NCBI GenBank assembly: GCA_964636985.1
Contig: CAZWSX010000050.1
Location: 1 to 31,727, forward strand
Direction of reading: 5' to 3'
DNA from: CAZWSX01 sp964636985
GTDB taxonomy: Bacteria > Planctomycetota > Planctomycetia > Pirellulales > Pirellulaceae
DNA length: 31,727 nt
The notes below the pieces were generated by a model. The model was not told the DNA's origin. It was given only the letters and a program-made list of their open reading frames with translations, and made no database searches. Below, piece after piece: positions 23,726-30,121 of this stretch; position 1 is the first letter of the stretch; each line of letters begins with the position of its first letter. The position numbers were made by a program, and so were the translations under genes.

Positions 23726-24172
23726 CTACTCGGGCATCGCAACGCCCAGTTTCCGCATCGTCGCCCGTTCAGCCTGGCGCATCAGGACTTCCTTCTCGGG
23801 CGACTTGTCGTCGTAGCCGACAAGATGCAACGCCCCATGGACGACGTATAACAGCAGCTCATCAGCCTCGGGCCAGCCATACTCCGCACAGCTCGCAGCC
23901 GCCGTATCGCTGCTGACAATAATCTCGCCGTGGAGCGTTTCTCCCTGGCGATCGAACACGAAACTGATCACATCAGTCGGATAGTCGTGCTGGAGATACT
24001 GGTTGTTGATCTGATGGATCGTCGGATCGTCAACGACCGCGATACTCACCTCGCCGCCGCGAATCCCAGCATCGGCGAAGACTTGCGCGGCTCCGGAGCG
24101 CAACCGCTTCAAATCGACGGGGCGCGACTGCTCGTCGGCAATCAGAATCTCAAGTCGCGGCATGTGTGACAT
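23726..24172 (-). CDS. ybeY: YbeY endoribonuclease / rRNA maturation factor
   Basis: The 148-residue protein matches YbeY: 'GEVSIAVVDDPTIHQINNQY', 'HDYPTDVISFVFD', then 'ELLLYVVHGALHLVGYDD' and KSPEKE. YbeY is a zinc-dependent RNase for 16S rRNA 3' processing and ribosome quality control. The usual zinc motif is HGxxHxxGYDH; here the third His is Asp (HGALHLVGYDD), a change also seen in other phyla (e.g. GYKD in Bacteroidetes, from memory). Start could be ATG 24172 or ATG 24163; neither has a clear ribosome binding site, and a REP-like hairpin stem begins about four bases upstream of 24172. It lies downstream of the ArsR-SRPBCC-DinB genes. Confidence 0.93.
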   Translation of the reverse strand: MSHMPRLEILIADEQSRPVDLKRLRSGAAQVFADAGIRGGEVSIAVVDDPTIHQINNQYLQHDYPTDVISFVFDRQGETLHGEIIVSSDTAAASCAEYGWPEADELLLYVVHGALHLVGYDDKSPEKEVLMRQAERATMRKLGVAMPE

Positions 24173-24176
24173 TCAA

Positions 24177-24285
24177 GTGGTGCGACTCTCCCGAGTCGCA
24201 CAAAGTTGGCTCAATCCTTCATTAGAACGTCAGCCATCCCATTTGGGCAACGCGTGGTAAGGACCGCTCTGGAGAGCGGTCCTAC
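24177..24285. repeat. REP-like hairpin pair D1/D2 (tail to tail)
   Basis: Unit D1 (plus, 24177-24201): foot GTGG, stem GTGCGACTC/GAGTCGCAC, loop TCCC. Unit D2 (minus, 24261-24285): stem GGACCGCTCT/AGAGCGGTCC with a two-base loop, then CTAC. D1 lies directly against the ybeY start. The D2 foot, read on the minus strand as GTAG, contains the TAG stop codon of the DinB gene. Confidence 0.7.
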
Positions 24286-24797
24286 GAATTGTTCGCGAAA
24301 TCAGGCATTTCGTCGCCGCTGGGACCGTAGCTCGATGGGACCTTCGCGCCGAGCAATCGCAGGTACACGCCAAACTGGCCGCGATGGTGGTACCAATGGT
24401 TCAGCAGAATGGTTCGCAGGACGTTCGCCCGCGGCATGGCCATCAGCTGCTTGCCTTCTTTGTCGAGCAGCTGCCACTTTCCTTGCATGGCCGCGTCGCT
24501 GATCTTCGGCAACAGCTTGCGAACGTTTTCGACCGAGGCATCGTGCGTCTTAAGAACCTCGTCGACCGACGCCGGGCTCGGATTTTCGCCGAAGCCGCGG
24601 GCCGTCCACGAATCGGCCGACGCCATCTCGATCACACGCCCCACGCTGTCGGCGATGTGCAGCGCCAGTTGTCCCGCGCTCATCGACTTCTCGTGCGGCT
24701 TCCAAGCGAGCTTATCAGGCGGAAGGCGCTCCAGAAATTTTCGCGTCGTCTTCGCTTCTTGTTCGAATTCCGCCAGCAGTGTCTCGGCCATCGTCAT
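24282..24797 (-). CDS. DinB-family metalloprotein
   Basis: The 171-residue protein is a DinB-like four-helix bundle: 'LLAEFEQEAKTTRKFLERLP', 'SMSAGQLALHIADSVGRVIE' (first metal His), and the C-terminal 'RTILLNHWYHHRGQFGVYLR' (further His), the usual triad of this superfamily. Bacterial members include thiol-dependent transferases and stress proteins; the reaction here is unknown. AGGA about ten bases upstream supports ATG 24797. It starts 33 bases after the SRPBCC gene and belongs to the ArsR-led operon. Its stop codon lies inside the GTAG foot of repeat unit D2, so the C-terminus may have been set by the repeat's insertion. Confidence 0.88.
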   Translation of the reverse strand: MTMAETLLAEFEQEAKTTRKFLERLPPDKLAWKPHEKSMSAGQLALHIADSVGRVIEMASADSWTARGFGENPSPASVDEVLKTHDASVENVRKLLPKISDAAMQGKWQLLDKEGKQLMAMPRANVLRTILLNHWYHHRGQFGVYLRLLGAKVPSSYGPSGDEMPDFANNS

Positions 24798-24830
24798 CGG
24801 ATTGATTCCTGAATAGTGAAACAGTTTTCG

Positions 24831-25289
24831 CTAACTACGCGACACTTTCGATTCGCCTAGCTTCTTCACGCGCTCAAGACAGGATTTCCAGCCCGGCACC
24901 ACTCCTTCGCGATGCATCGGCAAGATATCGCCGAGCCCGCGATGAACCAGTTTCAGCCGCGTCCCGATCCCTTCGGCAACCAGGCGATACTGGATGTGAT
25001 TCAAAAACGGGTACGACATGAACATCGGCCCCATGATCTCTAAGAGCGTCGGCGCTTTGATCACCTGGACGAACCCCCACAAGTGTCCCGCGTTGTTCCC
25101 CAAATCGCGAAACCATCGCCCGCCGGGAAAGGCTTCCAGCACCATCGGCATCGGCGTCCCATCGTGCGTGGCATTGGCCGGGCCAAGTTCCTCGAGCAAC
25201 GCTTCGAATGCGATGGCAATCGGAGCCGCGATCACGATCTCTTGTTCCACAACCGGCGAGTGAACGATCTCTGGCGACGGAGACAGCAT
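24831..25289 (-). CDS. SRPBCC (AHSA1-like) domain protein
   Basis: The 152-residue protein has the helix-grip layout of SRPBCC/AHSA1 proteins: 'VVEQEIVIAAPIAIAFEALL' at the N-terminus, 'GGRWFRDLGNNAGHLWGFVQ', 'PTLLEIMGPMF', 'HIQYRLVAEGIGTRLKLVHR' and a C-terminal helix 'GWKSCLERVKKLGE'. These proteins bind hydrophobic ligands or act as small enzymes or co-chaperones. It is followed by DinB and preceded by ArsR, each with a 33-base gap, a gene order often met in bacteria. AGGA nine bases upstream supports ATG 25289. Confidence 0.85.
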   Translation of the reverse strand: MLSPSPEIVHSPVVEQEIVIAAPIAIAFEALLEELGPANATHDGTPMPMVLEAFPGGRWFRDLGNNAGHLWGFVQVIKAPTLLEIMGPMFMSYPFLNHIQYRLVAEGIGTRLKLVHRGLGDILPMHREGVVPGWKSCLERVKKLGESKVSRS

Positions 25290-25322
25290 GGTGTTAGTTC
25301 CTGAGGTGCGATTTTCCGGCAG

Positions 25323-25670
25323 TTAGTTCTTAGCCGACTGCTCCGCGGCCTTGCGTTCGGCGCGTTGCTTGATGCGATCGAGTTGTTGCGACCAGAGCCG
25401 TTCGAACCGCTGCGTCCACTGGTGCACGGACTTCAGCTTTTCGGGATTGAGCGTGTAAAAACGGCTCTTTCCCACCGGCTGCACCGAAACGAGTCCGACT
25501 GCCCGCAGCACGCCTAAATGCTTGGAGACGGCAGGCTGCGCGAGCCGCATCGCGCCCACCAGATCCCCTACCGAACGTGGCTTTTGGTCGGCCAACAGTT
25601 CGATGATCTCGCGCCGGTGCGGTTCGGCGATGGCCGTGAAAACGTCGGTCGTGACAGGCGAAGGTCCCAT
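25323..25670 (-). CDS. ArsR-family HTH transcriptional regulator
   Basis: The 115-residue protein is an ArsR winged-helix regulator: 'DVFTAIAEPHRREIIELLAD', 'RSVGDLVGAMRLAQPAVSKH' (helix-turn-helix), 'LGVLRAVGLVSVQPVGKSRF' and YTLNPEKL, then a Lys/Arg-rich helical tail with 'WTQRFERLWSQQLDRIKQRA' as in the regulators paired with SRPBCC proteins. No metal-site Cys is present. ATG 25670 is chosen because the promoter's -10 box ends six bases upstream, so the RNA should begin at this ATG; the in-frame ATG at 25688 lies within the promoter spacer. The 373-codon frame extending upstream to 26444 is the antisense of the lipase gene and not real. It heads the ArsR-SRPBCC-DinB operon. Confidence 0.92.
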   Translation of the reverse strand: MGPSPVTTDVFTAIAEPHRREIIELLADQKPRSVGDLVGAMRLAQPAVSKHLGVLRAVGLVSVQPVGKSRFYTLNPEKLKSVHQWTQRFERLWSQQLDRIKQRAERKAAEQSAKN

Positions 25671-25676
25671 GGCACA

Positions 25677-25706
25677 ATCATATTCCATAATGGGAATGTG
25701 AGTCAA
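25677..25706 (-). promoter_or_regulatory. Promoter with operator palindrome for arsR-SRPBCC-dinB
   Basis: On the minus strand, TTGACT (25701-25706) and TATGAT (25677-25682) are 18 bases apart, each matching five of six consensus bases. The spacer and -10 box hold an imperfect palindrome: plus-strand CATATTCC (25679-25686) and GGAATGTG (25693-25700) around ATAATG. The predicted RNA starts at or next to the ATG at 25670. Confidence 0.6.
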
Positions 25707-25717
25707 GAGATAAATCT

Positions 25718-25785
25718 GCTGCCCCATCATAAGGCTCTGAGTTCGAGAGTTCAGGCTCCTCACTTCAGGCCCCAGATGGGGCGGC
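25718..25785. repeat. Inverted repeat containing a dispersed repeat copy
   Basis: GCTGCCCCATC (25718-25728) and GATGGGGCGGC (25775-25785) pair with one mismatch. The 46-base interior contains, on the minus strand, GGCCTGAAGTGAGGAGCCTG, similar to positions 81-100. It lies between the divergent arsR and lipase genes and may be a small mobile or structural element. Confidence 0.4.
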
Positions 25786-25793
25786 GATGCCGT

Positions 25794-25809
25794 TAGTCCG
25801 TTTGGACTA
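25794..25809. repeat. TAGTCC-GGACTA inverted repeat (copy 2)
   Basis: TAGTCC (25794-25799) and GGACTA (25804-25809) flank GTTT. Read on the minus strand, CCATAGTCC and GGACTAA match the perfect palindrome at 7276-7291 including flanking bases. It lies 83 bases upstream of the lipase start. Confidence 0.4.
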
Positions 25810-25892
25810 TGGCCCGGTCGCGCTCGCTGGTAGCCAATGCGCATGACGAACAAACGGTTCCCGCCTCCAGCTGATGCCTCAAGGACATTGCC

Positions 25893-27017
25893 ATGCGACG
25901 CACACCGAAATGGATGGAAGCCGCCACGAACACCATTGATGTAACGATCCCGCTCCACATTTCGATCCGGCTTGGCAAACCGATGGGAGCACCGCCGGCG
26001 ATGGCACCGCGCCGCTCCGCCCGAGGTGAACGCCGCCGCGCCGGCAGCGCGGCGATTACGGAAAGCACCGCCGTTGCCGAGGGGCTGTTCGCGGCGCCGG
26101 TGCCAACCGTGCCGATGAACCGGTTTCGCCTCGCTTCGCTCCGCGCGGCGAACTTCGATTGGAACGCCGCACTTTCGCTGGCACTGGCCAGCCGGCTGAG
26201 TTATCGCACGGAAGCGGAGGTCAAAACCACCGCCGTCGGCACCTTCGGCTTTCAACAGTGTGAATTCATCAGCGTTGACGACACCCAAGCCTTCATCGCA
26301 TGGACAGGCGACTTGGTGCTGATCGCGTTTCGCGGCACGGAAAGCATCGGCGATTGGCTGATCGACTTGAACATTCTTAGTTCCTCCCGCCCTTACGGCG
26401 TCGTCCATCGAGGTTTCACGGGCGCGTTCCAGGTCGTCGAACAACGGCTGCGGCAGCTTCTAGGCGGTCTCGCAGGGCGGCGACTCCTTTTGACGGGGCA
26501 CAGCCTAGGCGGAGCCCTCGCCACAGTCGCCGCCGCAGAACTTGCCAGCACATTTAAAGCCGCAGCCATCTACACCTACGGGCAACCGGCGGTCGGCAAA
26601 GGAGATTTCGTCGGCTTCTTCAGCCACAACTTCGCTGGCTTGTTTCACCGCTTTGTCAACGACGACGACATCGTACCGCAGGTCCCGCCGACATTCGCGC
26701 ACGTCGGTAACCTGATTCATTTCGACGCCAACGGGAATATCCAATCGGGGTCGGTCGTGATGTCGGCCGTCGCCGAAACCGTGGGAGTTCAACCGCCGCA
26801 GGGTCCGATGCTCACCAAAGAAGAGTTCGACGCGCTGCGGACGACATTGCTCCAGGAACGAAATCAATCCGCAACCGAATCCGTGGATGCCGAAGCAGCG
26901 CTCGCCGAGTCCGCACTCGCCGACGGCCCAATCCCCGAGGGCTTCTTCCCCAGCGTGGGCGATCACAAGATGGACAAATACCTGGCGAAGATCGTCCGCC
27001 ATGCGCCGAATCCCTAG
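25893..27017 (+). CDS. Class 3 lipase (alpha/beta hydrolase)
   Basis: The 374-residue protein has a Lipase_3 domain from about residue 88: 'FDWNAALSLALASRLSYRT', 'VLIAFRGTESIGDWLIDLNI' (oxyanion region), VHRGFTGAF, nucleophile Ser204 in LTGHSLGGALA, 'AAIYTYGQPAVGKGDF', likely Asp259 in RFVNDDDIVPQVPP and likely His270 in FAHVGNLIHFD. These make a complete catalytic triad for a triacylglycerol lipase or related esterase. The first 80 residues are Arg/Ala-rich and unlike the family, with no signal peptide, so the location is uncertain. AAGGA eight bases upstream supports ATG 25893. The tail after 290 is charged and Glu/Ala-rich. It is divergent from the arsR operon. Confidence 0.9.
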   Translation: MRRTPKWMEAATNTIDVTIPLHISIRLGKPMGAPPAMAPRRSARGERRRAGSAAITESTAVAEGLFAAPVPTVPMNRFRLASLRAANFDWNAALSLALASRLSYRTEAEVKTTAVGTFGFQQCEFISVDDTQAFIAWTGDLVLIAFRGTESIGDWLIDLNILSSSRPYGVVHRGFTGAFQVVEQRLRQLLGGLAGRRLLLTGHSLGGALATVAAAELASTFKAAAIYTYGQPAVGKGDFVGFFSHNFAGLFHRFVNDDDIVPQVPPTFAHVGNLIHFDANGNIQSGSVVMSAVAETVGVQPPQGPMLTKEEFDALRTTLLQERNQSATESVDAEAALAESALADGPIPEGFFPSVGDHKMDKYLAKIVRHAPNP

Positions 27018-27076
27018 ACAGACGCCTGGATACGCGCGCTGCCGGCACTCTTCTTGATTTCTCATGTAGAAAATTC

Positions 27077-27192
27077 TTGAAGATCACACGGGGCTTTGCT
27101 TCAATGCGCTGCACGCACATCGCTTTCGCATTTGCGAAGGCCGATGTGTCCTTGTCTTACGCTCGGTGTTGCGAGCGATTCTTTTTTAGGAG
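27077..27192 (+). promoter_or_regulatory. Two-hairpin leader with T-run before the DUF1579 gene
   Basis: A possible promoter, TTGAAG (27077-27082) and TTCAAT (27100-27105) with 17 bases between, would start RNA near 27112. There follow a long stem (CACATCG 27116-27122 with CGATGTG 27142-27148; CTTTCGCA 27123-27130 with TGCGAAGG 27133-27140) and a second (CGCTCG 27160-27165 with CGAGCG 27172-27177), then six T at 27182-27187, merging into AGGAG at 27188-27192. It could be an attenuator, or simply the lipase terminator. Confidence 0.45.
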
Positions 27193-27201
27193 ATGCAGAA
27201 C

Positions 27202-27714
27202 ATGAAATGGGTCACAAGCGCGCTGTTGGTGCTGGCACTAGGGGTCGGCTCGGTGCAAGCGCAAGAAGGAACCAAGCCCGGCAAGGAACATGAATTCCTC
27301 GCCCAGATGGCCGGCGAATGGAATCTCAAGTTCGAGGGGAGCAACGACGCGGTCGGCAAAGCAGTCTTCAAGATGGCCCACGGCGGGCTATGGCTCACGT
27401 CGGCGCATGAAATGAAGATGCCGACCGGCGACTTCACCGGACAAGGCCTCGACAGCTACGACCCCGTGAAAAAGAAATACATCTCGGTGTGGGTCGATTC
27501 CATGATCACGTCGCCGATCCTCTTCGAAGGCGATCGCAGCGAAGATGGCAAGACGATCACCCAGACCGGCAAAGGACCCGGTGCCGACGGCAAAACCACC
27601 GACTACAAGTCGGTGACGGAGTACGTCAACAAGGACAAACACATCTTCAAGCTCTGGTCAGGCAACCTCACCGGCGATCCGATGATGACGATCATCTACG
27701 AACGCGCGAAATAG
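27202..27714 (+). CDS. DUF1579 family secreted protein
   Basis: The 170-residue protein has a signal peptide (MKWVTSALLVLALGVGSVQA|QEG). The mature part matches DUF1579: 'KEHEFLAQMAGEWNLKFE', 'GGLWLTSAHEMKMPTGDFTG', 'GLDSYDPVKKKYISVWVDSM' and 'HIFKLWSGNLTGDPMMTIIY'. The family is a lipocalin-like beta-barrel of unknown function, common in planctomycetes. ATG 27202 is chosen because AGGAG (27188-27192) is then nine bases upstream; an ATG at 27193 abuts it. The leader has strong secondary structure. REP-like unit E1 begins 30 bases after the stop. Confidence 0.88.
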   Translation: MKWVTSALLVLALGVGSVQAQEGTKPGKEHEFLAQMAGEWNLKFEGSNDAVGKAVFKMAHGGLWLTSAHEMKMPTGDFTGQGLDSYDPVKKKYISVWVDSMITSPILFEGDRSEDGKTITQTGKGPGADGKTTDYKSVTEYVNKDKHIFKLWSGNLTGDPMMTIIYERAK

Positions 27715-27743
27715 TTGTTTTCACACGAAGGAATGCCCGAAAA

Positions 27744-27897
27744 GTAGCCCGGACTTTCCAGTCCGGGCGCGGTGGACTCGCTCTAGTTAAGGTGACGCTT
27801 ATCGGCGGGACACGAACGATTACTTGATCATTCCCTTGAAAGCAGCGCGTTCTAGGTTAGATGCTGCACTCTGCACGGACAGGAATGTCCGTGCTAC
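27744..27897. repeat. REP-like hairpin pair E1/E2 (tail to tail)
   Basis: Unit E1 (plus, 27744-27768): GTAG, stem CCCGGACT/AGTCCGGG, loop TTCC. Unit E2 (minus, 27873-27897): stem GCACGGACA/TGTCCGTGC, loop GGAA, then CTAC followed by TTTTTT. Read on the plus strand, E2 has the form of a rho-independent terminator for the DUF1579 transcript. Confidence 0.7.
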
Positions 27898-27983
27898 TTT
27901 TTTCCCGCCCAAGATTTTAGGCTTGGCCGCGAATTACCGGGAAAGACACTTCGTCGACCCTTTCGCATTTCTGGCGGGATCGC

Positions 27984-29177
27984 ATGGCCGAACCATCTTC
28001 GACCCGCCGCTGGTATCGCCAATTCAGCCTCCGCGGGCTACTGATCGCGCTGGCGCTGGTGGCCATCGGCTTTGGCATCTGGAGCAATGCCTCGGCGCAG
28101 CGGGAGTGGCGGGCGTTGCAAGCATTCGACAAGAGTCTGCGGATTTCGTTGACGAGGCGCAACAGCTTGGGTGGCATCGAGCACTTGCAAGGATTTCAAC
28201 CCAGCCAAGCAAAGTCGCTATTTCGGGGCAGAGCCCCTGCGCCGTGGGCTCTATGGCGAGAAGATACCGTCCAGTCGCTCTTCATCGAATCGATTGAACC
28301 GCAAATGTCGGCAACGGCGCTTGATCCGTTGGTTGACATTCCGAGCATCGAACGACTGGAGTTGTCGGTCGACGAAATGGACCCGCGAGCGATTGAGTCG
28401 CTTGGAAGGTTAAAGCAACTTGAGTCATTGGAATGGAAAGGCAAGTTCGACGAATCTTGCCTGCTGGCTTTGCCACGAATGCCGAGTGTTAAGCGGCTCG
28501 AACTCGTTCCAAAAGAATATGGCCGCCTCAAAACGGGGCTGCAAGCGCTCGAACGCCTGCCAAACCTAAGTCAATTGACTCTCGAACCAAGCGACTCGTC
28601 ATCGAAAGATGTGCTAACTCACGCCAAGTTGTCGCCAACGCCTCTTGCGCTGGAAATAAGCAGCGGGCGTTATCCCGGTCGCTGCGAGTTCGATTTGGCA
28701 GACATGAGCGCGTGGTCGAGTGTGTACTACCTTCAACTCTCTTTACTCACACCAGTTGGTTCGATCGATTTTGCTTCAATGCCACAATTGCAAACGATTG
28801 ATCTTCGGCAAGTGAAATTGAGCGATGCCGACGTGAATCAGCTTGCCAATCTTCCCAAGCTGGAACGCGTGACGCTTTATTACACGGGGGTTACCACTAG
28901 CCAAATGGCCCGACTGCTTCAGAACCCCCATTTGAAAGGGATCGTCGTTGACGAAGATGGCGTGGCAGGCAAAGCGTTCGCGGGCCTGCGTGATCACGAG
29001 CAATTGGAATTCCTTGAGGTACGCGCACGCGTAGTGGACGAAGCGTTTTTGGAGAGCCTGAGAAGCTCTCCCGCCGCAAAGCAATGTAAGGTGATACAGG
29101 ACTACATCTTCAACACGCCGCTGTATGATCTTGCCACTCTGACTGCCAAGGTCGAAGACGCACTGCAAAAAAAATAG
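27984..29177 (+). CDS. Membrane-anchored leucine-rich-repeat protein
   Basis: The 397-residue protein starts 'RRWYRQFSLRGLLIALALVA', a single membrane anchor of the form common in planctomycete proteins (aromatic, Phe-Ser-Leu-Arg, then Leu-rich helix). From about residue 105 it shows irregular leucine-rich repeats: 'IPSIERLELSVDEMDPRAIE', 'LGRLKQLESLEWKGKFDESC', 'LPNLSQLTLEPSD', 'MPQLQTIDLRQVKLSDADVN', 'LPKLERVTLYYTGVTTSQMA', 'HEQLEFLEVRARVVDEAFLE'. LRR arrays bind proteins; no catalytic domain is present. The repeat side should face the periplasm. It ends three bases from the convergent FGE-fold gene. The start at 27984 has only a poor ribosome binding site. Confidence 0.82.
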   Translation: MAEPSSTRRWYRQFSLRGLLIALALVAIGFGIWSNASAQREWRALQAFDKSLRISLTRRNSLGGIEHLQGFQPSQAKSLFRGRAPAPWALWREDTVQSLFIESIEPQMSATALDPLVDIPSIERLELSVDEMDPRAIESLGRLKQLESLEWKGKFDESCLLALPRMPSVKRLELVPKEYGRLKTGLQALERLPNLSQLTLEPSDSSSKDVLTHAKLSPTPLALEISSGRYPGRCEFDLADMSAWSSVYYLQLSLLTPVGSIDFASMPQLQTIDLRQVKLSDADVNQLANLPKLERVTLYYTGVTTSQMARLLQNPHLKGIVVDEDGVAGKAFAGLRDHEQLEFLEVRARVVDEAFLESLRSSPAAKQCKVIQDYIFNTPLYDLATLTAKVEDALQKK

Positions 29178-29179
29178 CG

Positions 29180-30121
29180 TTAAGGGGTGATCTCCCGCAC
29201 CACCCGAAACCCCGTGAAGTTCCGCCGGTACTTCGGTCTTGTGGCGTCGCGATCAGCCGAGCGCAAAAAGCGAAAGCGATTGGTGAACGCGCCGCCTCGC
29301 AAGACGTGGATTGTTCCGGCGGCCGGCCCCGGTGGATCGTCGGGCGGCGAATGCTCGTAGTAATCGGCCGCGTACCAATCGTGGCACCACTCCCAAACGT
29401 TGCCGTGCATGTCGCACACGCCGAAAGCGTTGGACCGAAAGCTCCCTACCGGTGCTGAAAACGCGTGGCCGTCGTTCCACTCGACGCTCCACGTCGCGGC
29501 GGGATACTTGGCCACGAACGACGCGTCCGACAAGTTGGCGAAACCCTTGAGCGCATCTTCATCGTCGCCTGTCGAGTAGGTGGTTTTGGTACCGGCTCGG
29601 CAGACGTATTCCCATTCGGCTTCGGTTGGAAGGCGATACGTGAAGCCTTCTTTCTCGCTGAGCCATTTGCAAAAGGCGGTGGCGTCGTCCCAATCGATGT
29701 TGAAAACGGGATGGTCGTCGTTAGCCGGGTAGCCAACCTCGCGCCAATTGAAACGAGGAAGAATCTCAATCGATTTGGCGGCCGCGTCGTAACCAAAGCC
29801 ATTCCCGCCATTGCGTTCGAGCGTGGTTTTATAGCCCGTCGCGGCGACGAACTTTGCGTAGGCCCCGCGCGTAACTTCGTGCTTGCCAATGTAAAAGTCG
29901 CGCGTGATCCGTACCCGATGTTGCCGCTCGACCTCGTTGTAGTCTTCCTTTTCGGCATCGGTTCGTGGGGCAGGCGTGCCCATCAAGAATTCGCCCGCGG
30001 GGATGCGAACCAGCGACATCCCCAGCGAGTTGTGCAGCACGACCGGTTTGTCGGCGCACAACGACGACGTGAATATCGTCAACGCAAAGAGTGCCAAGAA
30101 AAAGGTTCGCGCGGCGCTCAT
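29180..30121 (-). CDS. FGE-sulfatase-fold exported protein (no catalytic Cys pair)
   Basis: The 313-residue protein has a signal peptide (FFLALFALTIFTSSLCADK) and a full formylglycine-generating-enzyme-like domain: 'MSLVRIPAGEFLMGTP', 'RDFYIGKHEVTRGAYAKFVA', 'HPVFNIDWDDATAFCKWLSE', 'YRLPTEAEWEYVCRAG', 'GVCDMHGNVWEWCHDWY', and the closing RGGAFTN... 'NFTGFRVVRE'. In true FGEs a Cys pair sits between GGS and GFR; here that stretch ('FTNRFRFLRSADRDATRPKY') has no Cys, so sulfatase activation is unlikely. Such fold members often have other or unknown roles. ATG 30121 overlaps the pyrF stop by four bases (ATGA), so the genes are translationally coupled. The longer frame from 30358 is pyrF in another frame. 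Confidence 0.88.
   Translation of the reverse strand: MSAARTFFLALFALTIFTSSLCADKPVVLHNSLGMSLVRIPAGEFLMGTPAPRTDAEKEDYNEVERQHRVRITRDFYIGKHEVTRGAYAKFVAATGYKTTLERNGGNGFGYDAAAKSIEILPRFNWREVGYPANDDHPVFNIDWDDATAFCKWLSEKEGFTYRLPTEAEWEYVCRAGTKTTYSTGDDEDALKGFANLSDASFVAKYPAATWSVEWNDGHAFSAPVGSFRSNAFGVCDMHGNVWEWCHDWYAADYYEHSPPDDPPGPAAGTIHVLRGGAFTNRFRFLRSADRDATRPKYRRNFTGFRVVREITP

Noticed and set aside
29180..30121. Functional formylglycine-generating enzyme for sulfatases
   Set aside because: The fold motifs are present, but the segment that should carry the catalytic Cys pair has none, and no sulfatase gene is adjacent.
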